From NCBI RefSeq assembly GCF_009650135.1, contig NZ_CP045871.1, positions 1-64,000 of the forward strand: a DNA stretch of 64,000 bases, given 5' to 3'. Positions 1 to 8,922 of the stretch are shown in pieces; position 1 is the stretch's first letter, and each line of letters starts with the position of its first letter. The notes under the pieces were generated by a model that was given only the letters and a program-made list of their open reading frames with translations, searched no databases and had not been told where the DNA came from. The position numbers and the translations under genes are program-made. Origin of the DNA: Litorivicinus lipolyticus. GTDB taxonomy: Bacteria > Pseudomonadota > Gammaproteobacteria > Pseudomonadales > Litorivicinaceae.

Positions 1-143
1 CGGGTCATTTACAAGTCTTAATTTCAGTAAATTTCCCTGCCGTTTCCGGCACCCTTTCAAGACTTTCGTCTTGTTGGGGAGGCGCATAATACAGGGGAAC
101 ATCGACAATGCAACGACCCATTTCAAGTATTTTCAATCGGCCA
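1..143. other. gene-free left edge
   Basis: No reading frame that I can support lies here. The stretch contains small inverted repeats: an AAGAC/GTCTT hairpin near 59-72 and a CCG/CGG hairpin just before it. It may be the untranslated end of a gene outside the window. I assign no function. Confidence 0.3.
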
Positions 144-177
144 TAAAAAAGGCCCATCGAGCACGCTCGACAGGCCT
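144..177 (-). terminator. intrinsic terminator of the liv operon
   Basis: On the minus strand, 22 bases after the livM stop, a 13-bp stem (arms at 165-177 and 150-162, two G-U pairs, 2-nt gap) runs directly into a T-run at 150-144. This is a textbook Rho-independent terminator at the end of the livJ-G-F-H-M transcript. Confidence 0.85.
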
Positions 178-199
178 ACTAGCGCACCTTTAAACGGCG

Positions 200-1510
200 C
201 TAAGTCCGCTTGGCCTCGGGGATCAATCCCTTGGGTGCAAAACGTAGCGTCAACAGCAACACGATACCGACCGTCATCAAACGCATATGCGCGGCACTGT
301 CGAGTAGGTGGGCGCGCACGGCACTGGACGGATCCAAGCCGGATGTCAGCGTATCGATCAACCACAGCCCGATCGGCTCGGCCTGAATCCAGAAGAACCA
401 GATAAAGAAACCGCCCAGGACGGCCCCCCAGTTGTTGCCCGAGCCACCGATAATCACCATCACCCAAATCAAGAAGGTGTACCGCAGCGGGTTGTATGTG
501 GTCGGCGTGAACTGACCATCAAGGGTCACCAGCATGGCGCCGGCCAAGCCAATCACCGCGCTGCCCAGTACGAACACGCGCAAGTGCTGCCAGGTGACGT
601 CTTTGCCCATGGCGCCGGCCGCCGTTTCGTTATCACGAATCGCCCGCATCATTCGGCCCCAGGGTGAGCGCAGGGCTTTTTCCGACAGATACATGATCAG
701 CGCCAACACCGCCACGAACAACAGCGTATAGAGGATCTTGACGAACAAGCCGGACGCGTCATCCACCGGCAAGCCCAGCGACAACGCCCACTCTTGGAAC
801 CAGCTGGCCTTTTGCAGGTCAACCTCGAAGGGCACCGGACGCGGCAAGCCGTTAACGTTCTTAACACCCCGGGTCAGCCAGTCTTCGTTCTTTAAGAAGA
901 AGATCACGATCTCGGAAATGCCCAGCGTCGCAATCGCCAGGTAGTCCGAGCGCAAGCCCAAGGCCACCTTGCCAATGACCCAGGCTGCAGCCGCGGCGAA
1001 CAGCGCACCCACCGGCCAGGCCAAGATAATCGGCAGACCCAAACCGCCCAGGTAGCCGCTGACACTGGGATCAACCGCTTCAATTGCGGCCACCGCAGGG
1101 TCCAAGACCGCCCGCGCCAGCAAATAGCCAATCGCCGCTGCCAAGGCCACCAAGCTGTAGCGCTTAGTACGGCGAAAGACCACCACACAGGCCACGACCG
1201 TGGCCACGCCGACTGCGACACCCGCCAAAATACCCCAACCGCCCGCGGCATAGGCCGCCGGCACCGGCGGCATCGAAACCAACACCGCCGCCAATCCACC
1301 GAGCGCGGCGAAGCCCATCACACCGACGTTAAACAGCCCGGCATAGCCCCACTGGATATTCACACCCAAGGCCATAATCGCGCTGATCAAACACAGGTTC
1401 AAAAGGGTAAAGGTCACCGACCAGCTTTGCAGCACGCCGACCGCGACCAGCATCAAGAACATCAGGCCGAACATCATCGGCGCGCGATAACGAGTAAATA
1501 GTGACTTCAT
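200..1510 (-). CDS. livM: branched-chain amino-acid ABC transporter permease LivM
   Basis: A 436-residue, very hydrophobic protein of the LivM permease family. With LivH it forms the inner-membrane channel for leucine, isoleucine, valine or related solutes delivered by the periplasmic LivJ. Family landmarks are the segment reading SDYLAIATLGISEIV near residue 190, the cytoplasmic coupling loop with RMMRAIRDNETAA near residue 290, and the GSGNNWGAVLGG turn near the C-terminus. It is last in the operon and its start overlaps the livH stop by 4 bp (ATGA), which suggests translational coupling. The urea-type (urt) assignment is less likely because no urease gene is near. Exact substrate is inferred. 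Confidence 0.9.
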   Translation of the reverse strand: MKSLFTRYRAPMMFGLMFLMLVAVGVLQSWSVTFTLLNLCLISAIMALGVNIQWGYAGLFNVGVMGFAALGGLAAVLVSMPPVPAAYAAGGWGILAGVAVGVATVVACVVVFRRTKRYSLVALAAAIGYLLARAVLDPAVAAIEAVDPSVSGYLGGLGLPIILAWPVGALFAAAAAWVIGKVALGLRSDYLAIATLGISEIVIFFLKNEDWLTRGVKNVNGLPRPVPFEVDLQKASWFQEWALSLGLPVDDASGLFVKILYTLLFVAVLALIMYLSEKALRSPWGRMMRAIRDNETAAGAMGKDVTWQHLRVFVLGSAVIGLAGAMLVTLDGQFTPTTYNPLRYTFLIWVMVIIGGSGNNWGAVLGGFFIWFFWIQAEPIGLWLIDTLTSGLDPSSAVRAHLLDSAAHMRLMTVGIVLLLTLRFAPKGLIPEAKRT

Positions 1511-2520
1511 AGTGTCTTCCCGCTGAACAGGCCGGTGGGTTTAATCAACAACACGATCACCAAAATGATGAACGACACCGCAATTTTGTAGTCGGTTGAT
1601 AACAGCTGTAACAGCCCCTCCGGCTCCATGCTTTCGGGCACCAGATAACCGACCACTCGCTTGTAGGCGAAGGTGATCGCAATTTCCGACAGGGCGACCA
1701 CGTAGCCACCGAAAATCGCTCCGAGCGGATTACCGACACCGCCGACAATGGCCGCGGCAAAAATCGGCAACAGCAACTGCATAAAGGTGAAGGGCTTAAA
1801 GGACTTGTCCAATCCGTATAGCGTGCCGGCAATGGTCGCCAGGGTCGCGGTCAGCAACCAGGCAATCAGGACCACGCGCTCGGGGCTGATACCGGACAGC
1901 AACGCCAGGTTTTCGTTGTCCGAAAACGCGCGCATGGATTTGCCCGTGCGTGTTTTGTTCAAGAACCAGAACACCGCACCGACCACCACGATCGCCGTGA
2001 CGATGGTAATACCCTGGGTCATCTTGATCGCCAGGCCCTCATTCAAACCGGTCATCTGCTTGAACTCACGTGCCTTCATAATAAAGCGCGTACCATCAAA
2101 AAAGATCCGGTCAGCCGGGCCAATCGCAAAGCGCACGATACCGCCGATCACGAACATGGTGCCGATCGAGACAATCAAGAAGATCACGCTGGATGACTTT
2201 TGCTTGCGGTGATAGCGGTACACATAGCGGTCCATCAACAGCGCCAGCAGCATGCTCGACACAATACCAAACGGCAAAGCTAACAGCGCCGTCGGCAGGG
2301 GTTTAATGCTGACACCCCAACTTTGCAGAACCCAGGTGCCAAAAATAGTCATCATGGTGCCAAAGGCCATCATCTCGCCGTGGCCGAAGTTCGAGAACCG
2401 CAGCACGCTGTAGATCATGGTCACGCCAAGCGCACCCAGCGCCAGCTGGCTGCCATAGGTCAGCCCGGGCACGATCAAGAAGTTGGCCAAAATGACCAAC
2501 GCGTTCAATAGTTCGGTCAT
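1507..2520 (-). CDS. livH: branched-chain amino-acid ABC transporter permease LivH
   Basis: A 337-residue polytopic permease of the LivH family, partner of LivM. It shows the N-terminal membrane segments with the family motif SNFGHGEMMAFG near residue 45 and the C-terminal GGVGNPLGAIFGGY near residue 240. The cytoplasmic loop RTGKSMRAFSDNENLALLSGI near residues 190-210 is the expected contact with the ATPases. It starts 1 bp after the livF stop and overlaps livM by 4 bp, so the five genes almost certainly form one transcription unit. Confidence 0.9.
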   Translation of the reverse strand: MTELLNALVILANFLIVPGLTYGSQLALGALGVTMIYSVLRFSNFGHGEMMAFGTMMTIFGTWVLQSWGVSIKPLPTALLALPFGIVSSMLLALLMDRYVYRYHRKQKSSSVIFLIVSIGTMFVIGGIVRFAIGPADRIFFDGTRFIMKAREFKQMTGLNEGLAIKMTQGITIVTAIVVVGAVFWFLNKTRTGKSMRAFSDNENLALLSGISPERVVLIAWLLTATLATIAGTLYGLDKSFKPFTFMQLLLPIFAAAIVGGVGNPLGAIFGGYVVALSEIAITFAYKRVVGYLVPESMEPEGLLQLLSTDYKIAVSFIILVIVLLIKPTGLFSGKTL

Positions 2521-2521
2521 G

Positions 2522-3226
2522 TCAGCCTCCCAGGAATGCTTTGCGGACTTCGGGGTTGGCCATCAATGCCTCCCCGGTATCGGTGAAACGGTTCGCTCCC
2601 TGAACCAGAACGTAACCTTTGTCGGCGATGTTGAGGGCCTGCTTGGCATTTTGCTCGACCATCAGGATGGCGATGCCTTGACGGGCAATCTCGATGATCC
2701 GATCAAACAGTTCGTCCATCACGATCGGCGACACACCGGCGGTGGGCTCGTCCAACAGCAACACTTTAGGGCGCGTCATTAAGGCACGGCCGACCGCGAC
2801 CTGTTGGCGTTGACCACCGGACAGTTCGCCCGCGGGCTGGTGGCGCTTTTCTTTCAGGATCGGGAACAGGTCGAAGACCTGGGCCATGGTGCCGCTGATA
2901 TCGTCTTCGCGGATAAAGGCGCCCATTTCGAGGTTTTCTTCGACCGTCATCGAGGTGAACACGTTGTGGGTCTGGGGCACAAAGCCCATGCCTTTGACGA
3001 CGCGCTCTTCGGGCTTGAGGTGGGTGATGTCCTCGCCGTCGAACATGACGCTGCCTTGGCGCAAATTGAGCATGCCAAAGGTGGCTTTCATGGCAGTTGA
3101 TTTACCGGCGCCGTTGGGCCCGACAATCACGGCGATTTCGCCCTTCTCAACCCCGATGGTGCAGTCGTGGAGAATATCGGCGCCGCCATAGCCGCCAGTC
3201 ATGTTGTGACCTACTAGGAAGCTCAT
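2522..3226 (-). CDS. livF: branched-chain amino-acid ABC transporter ATPase LivF
   Basis: A 234-residue ABC ATPase. Walker A is GPNGAGKST (about residues 38-46), the signature is LSGGQRQ (about 136), Walker B is VLLLDEPTAG, and the switch histidine region is replaced by the LivF-type MVEQN. These features and the length match LivF, one of the two nucleotide-binding subunits that energise LivHM in the cytoplasm. It overlaps livG by 4 bp. Confidence 0.92.
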   Translation of the reverse strand: MSFLVGHNMTGGYGGADILHDCTIGVEKGEIAVIVGPNGAGKSTAMKATFGMLNLRQGSVMFDGEDITHLKPEERVVKGMGFVPQTHNVFTSMTVEENLEMGAFIREDDISGTMAQVFDLFPILKEKRHQPAGELSGGQRQQVAVGRALMTRPKVLLLDEPTAGVSPIVMDELFDRIIEIARQGIAILMVEQNAKQALNIADKGYVLVQGANRFTDTGEALMANPEVRKAFLGG

Positions 3227-4002
3227 GCCTTGCTCTCTTTGTTCTTTAAGCCGGTGCCCAAATAGGACTCGATCACCGCCTCGTTATTTTTAACTTCGTC
3301 CGCCGTGCCCTGGGCCAATACCGCGCCCTCGGCCATACAGATGACCGGGTCACACAAGCGCGAAACAAAGTCCATGTCGTGCTCGATTAAACAAAAGGTG
3401 TAATTACGCTCTTGGTTGAGGCGCAAAATGGCGTCGCCAATTTTGCCCAGCAAGGTGCGGTTAACGCCCGCCCCGACTTCGTCCAAAAACACAATTTTAG
3501 CGTCGACCATCATGGTCCGGCCCAGCTCGATCAGCTTCTTCTGACCGCCGGACAGATTGCCTGCCAATTCGTCGGCGACGTGTTCAATTTCCAAGAAGCG
3601 AATCACTTCATCCGCTTTGGCACGCACGATCTCTTCGTGCTCACGCACCTTCGCAGGGCGCAGCCAGGTGTCCATTAAGCTTTCGCCAGGCTGGTTCGGG
3701 GGCACCATCATCAAATTTTCGCGCACCGTCAGGGTCGAGAACTCGTGGGCCAGCTGGAATGTACGCAACAGTCCTTTGCCGAATAGCTGGTGGGGCTGTA
3801 AGCCGGTGATGTCTTCACCGTCCAAATGGACCGTGCCCGAGGTCGGTGTATACAACCCGGCAATCACGTTAAACAGCGTTGTTTTGCCGGCGCCGTTAGG
3901 TCCAATCAAGCCGGTAATCGAGCCGGTCTTAATCTCCAAAGTCGCGCCGTTAACAGCTTGAATGCCGCCAAAGGATTTGTGCAGGTCGTGAACTTTAATC
4001 AT
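3223..4002 (-). CDS. livG: branched-chain amino-acid ABC transporter ATPase LivG
   Basis: A 259-residue ABC ATPase with Walker A GPNGAGKTT (about residues 34-42), signature LSGGQKKL, and the LivG-type switch region IEHDMDFV. Walker B ends in LDEV rather than LDEP, while the catalytic Glu remains. It is the second ATPase of the transporter. It is separated from livJ by a 68-bp gap that contains a terminator-like hairpin, so its mRNA level is probably lower than that of livJ. Confidence 0.92.
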   Translation of the reverse strand: MIKVHDLHKSFGGIQAVNGATLEIKTGSITGLIGPNGAGKTTLFNVIAGLYTPTSGTVHLDGEDITGLQPHQLFGKGLLRTFQLAHEFSTLTVRENLMMVPPNQPGESLMDTWLRPAKVREHEEIVRAKADEVIRFLEIEHVADELAGNLSGGQKKLIELGRTMMVDAKIVFLDEVGAGVNRTLLGKIGDAILRLNQERNYTFCLIEHDMDFVSRLCDPVICMAEGAVLAQGTADEVKNNEAVIESYLGTGLKNKESKA

Positions 4003-4019
4003 GGGTTTCCGCCACTAAT

Positions 4020-4055
4020 AAAAAAGCGGCCCGAACGCAAACGCATTCAGGCCGC
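4020..4055 (-). terminator. hairpin with T-run between livJ and livG
   Basis: On the minus strand a 10-bp stem (arms 4046-4055 and 4026-4035, one G-U pair, 10-nt loop) is followed at once by six T (4025-4020). It lies between the livJ stop and the livG start. It has the form of an intrinsic terminator. In this position it would let most transcripts end after the binding-protein gene and leave less read-through for the membrane and ATPase genes. Confidence 0.75.
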
Positions 4056-4070
4056 CTTATACATCAAGGA

Positions 4071-5246
4071 TTAACGGTAGCGAACGGTCGTGTTCTGCTG
4101 ATCCTTAACCAAGACTTCACGGTAGCTACCGGCTGATTCGCCGCCGCCGATCATCTCTAGAGCCGTTGCACCGACATAGTCAATGTCACCGCCCGCTGCC
4201 AAGATTTCCAAACCACGCGCCAATTCGCCCGGCAGGATTTGCTCGCCTGGCGCGTTAGCGACTTCGAACATCTTAGCGCTGACCGCTTGGCTGTCGGTGG
4301 TGCCGGCTGCCTGCATGGCCAACAGCACCATCGCCGCCGCGTCGTATGACTCGGGCGAGTACGGGCCGTTTTTGAAGCCGTCCATTGCGGTCAGTTCATT
4401 GTAGATCGTAGCGCCGTTTGAATCGGTGCCCGGCACCGTACCAATCGAGCCATTCAAGTCGTCGCCAATGGCGGAGGTCAGGCTGTCGCCGATCATCGCG
4501 TCAGGCAAGAAGAACTGGTCGTACGCGCCGGCATCCAATGCACTTTGGATGATGCCCTTGCCGCCCTGGTCCAGGTAACCGACCACGACCAAGATGTCGC
4601 CGCCCGCTTGAGCCAATGCCGCGACTTCAGCGCCGTAGTCGCCTTTGCCGTCTTCGTGGGCTGCAACGATGGTGACCTTGCCGCCTTTGCCTTCAAAGTT
4701 TGACTGGATCGCGTCGGCCAAGCCTTTGCCGTAGTCGTTGTTAGTGTAGGTCATGGCGATTTCGTTGAAGCCTTGCTCCATCAATACTTCGCTGATGACT
4801 TGACCTTGACGGGCGTCAGACGGTGACGCGCGGTAGAACAAGTTATTGTCTTCCAACGTTGACAGCGCAGGTGACGTCGCTGACGGCGAGAAGATCAATG
4901 TGCCCGTGGGCATGGCAACGTTTTGCAGCATTGAGATGGTTGCGCCAGAGCACAAGCCGCCAATGATTGCGTCAACCTTGTCAGCGTTGACCAAACGGTC
5001 AGCCGCTGCAGCCGCCGCAGACGCGTCTACACAGGTTGAGTCGGCGCGAGTCGAGGTGACCTTGCCGCTAAAAAATTTGCCAGATTCGTTAACTTCTTTA
5101 ATCGCAAGTTCCGCACCTGATGCCATGGCTGACGCCAAAGATTCCGCGGGACCGGTGAAGCCAAGGGCAACGCCCAATTTTACGTCTGCCATTGCAGGGG
5201 CAGCTAGAGTTGCCGCGGTGGCCAGTGCCAGTAGGGTTTTTTTCAT
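4071..5246 (-). CDS. livJ: branched-chain amino-acid periplasmic binding protein LivJ
   Basis: A 391-residue substrate-binding protein of the Leu/Ile/Val-binding type. A Sec signal peptide (MKKTLLALATAATLAAPAMA, cleavage before Asp21) leads into the family start DVKLGVALGFTGPAESLA. The middle shows the two-lobed periplasmic fold, with SPSATSPAL and the interdomain Tyr/Asp-rich segment. It is the first gene of the operon. It captures the solute in the periplasm and delivers it to LivHM. Substrate preference cannot be read from sequence. Confidence 0.9.
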   Translation of the reverse strand: MKKTLLALATAATLAAPAMADVKLGVALGFTGPAESLASAMASGAELAIKEVNESGKFFSGKVTSTRADSTCVDASAAAAAADRLVNADKVDAIIGGLCSGATISMLQNVAMPTGTLIFSPSATSPALSTLEDNNLFYRASPSDARQGQVISEVLMEQGFNEIAMTYTNNDYGKGLADAIQSNFEGKGGKVTIVAAHEDGKGDYGAEVAALAQAGGDILVVVGYLDQGGKGIIQSALDAGAYDQFFLPDAMIGDSLTSAIGDDLNGSIGTVPGTDSNGATIYNELTAMDGFKNGPYSPESYDAAAMVLLAMQAAGTTDSQAVSAKMFEVANAPGEQILPGELARGLEILAAGGDIDYVGATALEMIGGGESAGSYREVLVKDQQNTTVRYR

Positions 5247-5270
5247 TGTTTTCTCCGAAACATCAGATGT

Positions 5271-5291
5271 TCGACAATCAGTATTTGTCGA
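5271..5291. promoter_or_regulatory. inverted repeat upstream of livJ
   Basis: A perfect inverted repeat with arms TCGACAA (5271-5277) and TTGTCGA (5285-5291) and a 7-bp spacer lies 25 bp upstream of livJ, in the 150-bp gap between livJ and the divergent reductase gene. Size and symmetry fit an operator for a dimeric repressor or activator. The regulator is unknown. Confidence 0.4.
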
Positions 5292-5396
5292 CTATGAAAG
5301 GTACGCAGTTTTCCAAACAAAATGAAGTGGTGGCAATTGCTTTAGCGATGAATGCCCCGATCACGTATAGGTTAAGCGAATTTTCTGGGGAGTCGC

Positions 5397-6422
5397 ATGC
5401 AAATTTCCGACGATCGTCCGGTATTGGTCACCGGCGCCACCGGCTACCTCGCAGGGTGGGTGATCCATGACCTGTTAAATGCTGGCGCGCGAGTGCATGC
5501 CACCGTGCGCGACCTGTCGCGTTCCAAACGGTTGCGGCCGCTGGAGGATATTGCCCGCGACAGCCCCGGCAGCCTGGAGTTTTTTCAAGCAGACCTGACC
5601 CGGCCCAATAGTTTTAAACGGCCGCTGCAGGGGTGCGCTCGGGTGATCCACATGGCCTCGCCCTTTACGCTGCATGCGGGCAACGCTCAACGTGACTTGC
5701 TGACGCCGGCGGTCGAGGGCACCCGCAACTTGCTGGACGCGGTCAACCAGAGCGCATCGGTTGAGCGTGTGGTGGTGACCAGCTCGGTCGCGGCCATGGC
5801 CGGTGACAATGCCGACATTCAGGGCCAACTGACGGCTAAGGATTGGAACCACAGCTCGTCGCTGACCCACCAACCTTACAGTTTTAGCAAAGCCGAAGCC
5901 GAGCGCTTGGCCTGGCGCATGGCCGACGCCCAGTCACGCTGGACCCTGGCCACAGTGCACCCGTCCTTGGTGGTCGGTCCCGCACTGGGGCAACCCTCGG
6001 CATCCGGTAGCTTTGAGCTGGTCGAACGCATGTGCTCGGGGCGACTGGCCCAAGGTATGCCGCCGCTGACGATTGGCACGGTAGATGTGCGCGATGTGGC
6101 GACCGCGCATGTTCAACTGGCGTTTAATGATTGGAGCGAACGGGTGATTGTGCACGGCCAAAGCCTGAGCATGGCCGACATGGCAGCGGAGCTGTTGGCG
6201 CTGGACCCAACGCTGGACCTGTCACCGCGGCAACTGCCCAAGTGGTTATTGTGGTTAGTCGGCCCAGCCTTCGAGCCGGAACTGACGCGACGTTTCATCA
6301 GCCGCAATTGCGGCCATGCGTTTGAGGCCGACAACCGCCGAGCGCGCAACGACCTGGGCATCGACTTTGCTGACACCCGAGCAGCGCTGCGTGCCATGGC
6401 GGGTCAAATGCTCGGGCAATAG
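5397..6422 (+). CDS. NAD(P)-dependent epimerase/reductase, dihydroflavonol-4-reductase-like
   Basis: A 341-residue extended short-chain dehydrogenase/reductase. It has the N-terminal nucleotide motif GATGYLAG (residues 14-21), the central VTSSVAA strand with the catalytic Ser, and the active-site pair in PYSFSKAEAE (Tyr about 161, Lys about 165). This resembles dihydroflavonol reductase/cinnamoyl-CoA reductase-like proteins, which in bacteria reduce small aldehydes or ketones of mostly unknown identity. It is transcribed divergently from livJ. The substrate is unknown. Confidence 0.8.
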   Translation: MQISDDRPVLVTGATGYLAGWVIHDLLNAGARVHATVRDLSRSKRLRPLEDIARDSPGSLEFFQADLTRPNSFKRPLQGCARVIHMASPFTLHAGNAQRDLLTPAVEGTRNLLDAVNQSASVERVVVTSSVAAMAGDNADIQGQLTAKDWNHSSSLTHQPYSFSKAEAERLAWRMADAQSRWTLATVHPSLVVGPALGQPSASGSFELVERMCSGRLAQGMPPLTIGTVDVRDVATAHVQLAFNDWSERVIVHGQSLSMADMAAELLALDPTLDLSPRQLPKWLLWLVGPAFEPELTRRFISRNCGHAFEADNRRARNDLGIDFADTRAALRAMAGQMLGQ

Positions 6423-6425
6423 CCT

Positions 6426-6454
6426 ACAAATGCGACGCATAATGTCGCATTTGT
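6426..6454. promoter_or_regulatory. perfect 11-bp inverted repeat upstream of the GlxA-type regulator
   Basis: Arms ACAAATGCGAC (6426-6436) and GTCGCATTTGT (6444-6454) are perfect, with a 7-nt spacer GCATAAT. It begins 3 bp after the reductase stop codon and lies 60 bp upstream of the regulator start. No T-run follows, so it is a poor terminator. An operator or an mRNA stem is more likely. Confidence 0.5.
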
Positions 6455-6514
6455 GACGCCCTGCCGACAGCCGCCCACGCACACTACGGGCATGACACAT
6501 AATCGGATCACCGG

Positions 6515-7450
6515 ATGAAGCGCTTCGGCTTTTTATTGCTGCCACAATTTTCTCACCTGTCGTTCGCCTCGATGACCGAACCGATGCGCATCGCCAATCG
6601 GTTATCCGAGCACAAGCAGTTCGAATGGGTCCATTACTGCCTCAACGATGCCCCCACCGAAGCCAGCGACGGCCTGATGTTTCACCCGCACCGACCGATG
6701 TCCGAGACCGCCGATTTGGATGCGCTGTTTGTGGTCTCGGGTTTGGTCGCCGGCACCGACTTGGCCGACGCCGACTACCGCTGGCTGCGTGGGCTGGCGC
6801 GTGCGGGCAAGGTCATCGGGTCGACCTCGTCCGGCAGCTACGTACTGGCGAATGCTGGGGTGCTGCGCGGGCGCACCTGCACCGTGCATTGGTCGTTGCG
6901 AACGGGTTTCGCCGAGCGCTTCCCAAGCATCTTTTTAACCAACAACCTGTACGAATTTTCCGACAACCGCTGGACCTGTTCGGGAGGCGCGGCGGGACTG
7001 GACTTTGTGCTTGAAATCATTCGCCGCGAAGTGGGTCCGGAACTGGCAAAAAGCGTTGCCGAACAGTGTGTCCATCCGCAAATTCGTAGCGCCCAAGACC
7101 AGCAGCAAATGTCACCGGTAGCACGCTATAACATTCATAACGCACGCTTAGCCCAGGCCGTCAGTTTGATGGAAAGCAACATCGAGTCGCCGATGACCAT
7201 CGACCAGATCGCGTCCAGGTCCAATGTCTCCAAGCGCCATCTGGAGCGCTTGTTTGACCAACACCTGGGACACCGTCCGGCGCGCTTTTACACGGCGCTC
7301 CGGCTAGGGCATGCACAAACACTATTGCGTCAAACGACCTTGCCGGTGACCGAAGTTGCGATACTCTCGGGTTTCAGCACCACCTCGTATTTCACTCGCC
7401 GCTACAAAGCCTTCTTTAGCAAATCGCCAAAGGATGACCGCGTCGAGTAA
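6515..7450 (+). CDS. GlxA/AraC-family transcriptional regulator with DJ-1/PfpI-like domain
   Basis: A 311-residue protein. The N-terminal half (about residues 1-190) is a DJ-1/PfpI-like ligand-sensing domain. The C-terminal about 100 residues form two AraC-type helix-turn-helix units (IDQIASRSNVSKRHLERLF, then VTEVAILSGFSTTSYFTRRYK). This is the architecture of GlxA, GbdR and CdhR, activators of catabolic operons for amines and amino-acid-like compounds. It ends 17 bp before the aldehyde dehydrogenase gene and probably controls it. The DJ-1 nucleophile site reads TSSGSY, with no Cys, so it should bind a ligand and not act as an enzyme. Confidence 0.85.
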   Translation: MKRFGFLLLPQFSHLSFASMTEPMRIANRLSEHKQFEWVHYCLNDAPTEASDGLMFHPHRPMSETADLDALFVVSGLVAGTDLADADYRWLRGLARAGKVIGSTSSGSYVLANAGVLRGRTCTVHWSLRTGFAERFPSIFLTNNLYEFSDNRWTCSGGAAGLDFVLEIIRREVGPELAKSVAEQCVHPQIRSAQDQQQMSPVARYNIHNARLAQAVSLMESNIESPMTIDQIASRSNVSKRHLERLFDQHLGHRPARFYTALRLGHAQTLLRQTTLPVTEVAILSGFSTTSYFTRRYKAFFSKSPKDDRVE

Positions 7451-7467
7451 CGACCCTAGGAGTTAGC

Positions 7468-8922
7468 ATGCAGTTAAATGCCCCCGATCTGTTTCAACAA
7501 CGTGCCTTTATTGGCGGCCAGTGGGTCGATGCCCCGCAGCGCATCGACGTTACTAACCCCGCGACCGGTGCCGTGCTTGGATCCGTGCCAGCCTTGGGCG
7601 CCGAGCACACGCGTCAGGCCATCGACGCAGCCCAGGCCGCCCTCGGCCCATGGAAAGCCACCACCGCCAAACACCGCGCCAACATTTTAAAACGCTGGTT
7701 TGAGCTGATTCACCAGCACCAAGACGATTTAGCACAGCTCATGACCTTGGAGCAGGGCAAGCCGCTTGCAGAGGCACGCGGCGAAGTCGCCTACGCCGCC
7801 AGCTTTGTCGAATGGTTTGCCGAGGAAGGCAAACGTGCCGGCGGCACCCTGGTGCCGGCGCACAAAACCGACGCGCGCATTGTCGTCCAGAAAACAGCGG
7901 TCGGCGTGGTCGCGGCGATCGCCCCCTGGAACTTCCCGTTGGCGATGATCACGCGCAAAGCCGCACCGGCCTTGGCAGCGGGTTGCACCTTTGTGGTCAA
8001 GCCATCGGAGCTGACGCCATTTTCAGCCCTGGCGCTGATGAAGCTGGCCCAGCAGGCCGGCGTCCCGGACGGAGTCCTTAGCTGCGTAACCGGGTATGCC
8101 GAGGCTATCGGCGCCGAGATGACCGCGAATAAAACCGTCCGCAAGCTGTCGTTCACCGGATCCACCCGGGTTGGCAAGCTACTGATGGCGCAGTCCAGCG
8201 AAACGGTTAAGCGGTTGTCGCTGGAATTGGGCGGCAACGCTCCCTTTATTGTTTTTGACGATGCCGACTTGGATGACGCTGTGGCCGGCGCCATGGCGTC
8301 GAAATACCGTAACGCCGGCCAGACCTGTGTCTGTGCCAACCGCTTTTACATACAGGCCGGTGTCTACGATGCCTTTGTCGATAAGCTGACCGCCGAGGTC
8401 GCTAAACTGACCGTCGGCAATGGGCTAGATGAGGGCATCACGCAGGGGCCGCTGATCAATCAGGCGGCGCTTGAAAAGGTTGAGCGCCATGTCGCCGATG
8501 CCGTCCAGCGTGGCGGCACCGTCGTTATCGGCGGCCAACGCGCACAAACCGGGCTTAGCGGACACTTTTACCAACCGACCCTGATCACCGGCGTCAGTGC
8601 CGATGCCTTGCTGTGCCGCGAGGAAACCTTTGGTCCGGTCGCCGGCCTGGTCAAATTCGACAGCGAGGCCGACGTCATCGCCAAGGCCAACGACAGCGAC
8701 TTCGGCTTGGCGGCGTACTTTTACAGCCGCGACCTGGCCCGTGTGTGGCGCGTGGCCGAGGCCCTGGAAAGCGGCATCATTGGCATCAACGAGGGCTTAA
8801 TCTCGACCGAGGCGGCGCCCTTTGGTGGCGTCAAACAGTCCGGCCTAGGCCGCGAAGGGTCCAGCGCCGGCATTGAAGAGTATTTCGAGCTGAAGTACCT
8901 GTTGATCGGTGGCCTCGGCTAA
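7468..8922 (+). CDS. gabD: NAD(P)-dependent succinate-semialdehyde dehydrogenase (GabD-like)
   Basis: A 484-residue aldehyde dehydrogenase, close in length to E. coli GabD. The general base is in LELGGNAPF (Glu253) and the catalytic nucleophile in GQTCVCANR (Cys287). Both sit one residue off the E. coli GabD positions. Neighbouring motifs APWNFPLAM and FTGSTRVGK are typical of the GabD branch. It would oxidise succinate semialdehyde to succinate in the GABA/putrescine branch of catabolism. A related semialdehyde substrate is possible. It has a good ribosome site (CTAGGAGTTAGC before ATG). Its stop overlaps the convergent MAPEG gene by 4 bp. Confidence 0.85.
   Translation: MQLNAPDLFQQRAFIGGQWVDAPQRIDVTNPATGAVLGSVPALGAEHTRQAIDAAQAALGPWKATTAKHRANILKRWFELIHQHQDDLAQLMTLEQGKPLAEARGEVAYAASFVEWFAEEGKRAGGTLVPAHKTDARIVVQKTAVGVVAAIAPWNFPLAMITRKAAPALAAGCTFVVKPSELTPFSALALMKLAQQAGVPDGVLSCVTGYAEAIGAEMTANKTVRKLSFTGSTRVGKLLMAQSSETVKRLSLELGGNAPFIVFDDADLDDAVAGAMASKYRNAGQTCVCANRFYIQAGVYDAFVDKLTAEVAKLTVGNGLDEGITQGPLINQAALEKVERHVADAVQRGGTVVIGGQRAQTGLSGHFYQPTLITGVSADALLCREETFGPVAGLVKFDSEADVIAKANDSDFGLAAYFYSRDLARVWRVAEALESGIIGINEGLISTEAAPFGGVKQSGLGREGSSAGIEEYFELKYLLIGGLG

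Noticed and set aside
200-5246. Urea transporter urtABCDE
   Set aside because: Gene order and sizes fit liv. There is no urease or urea carboxylase gene nearby.
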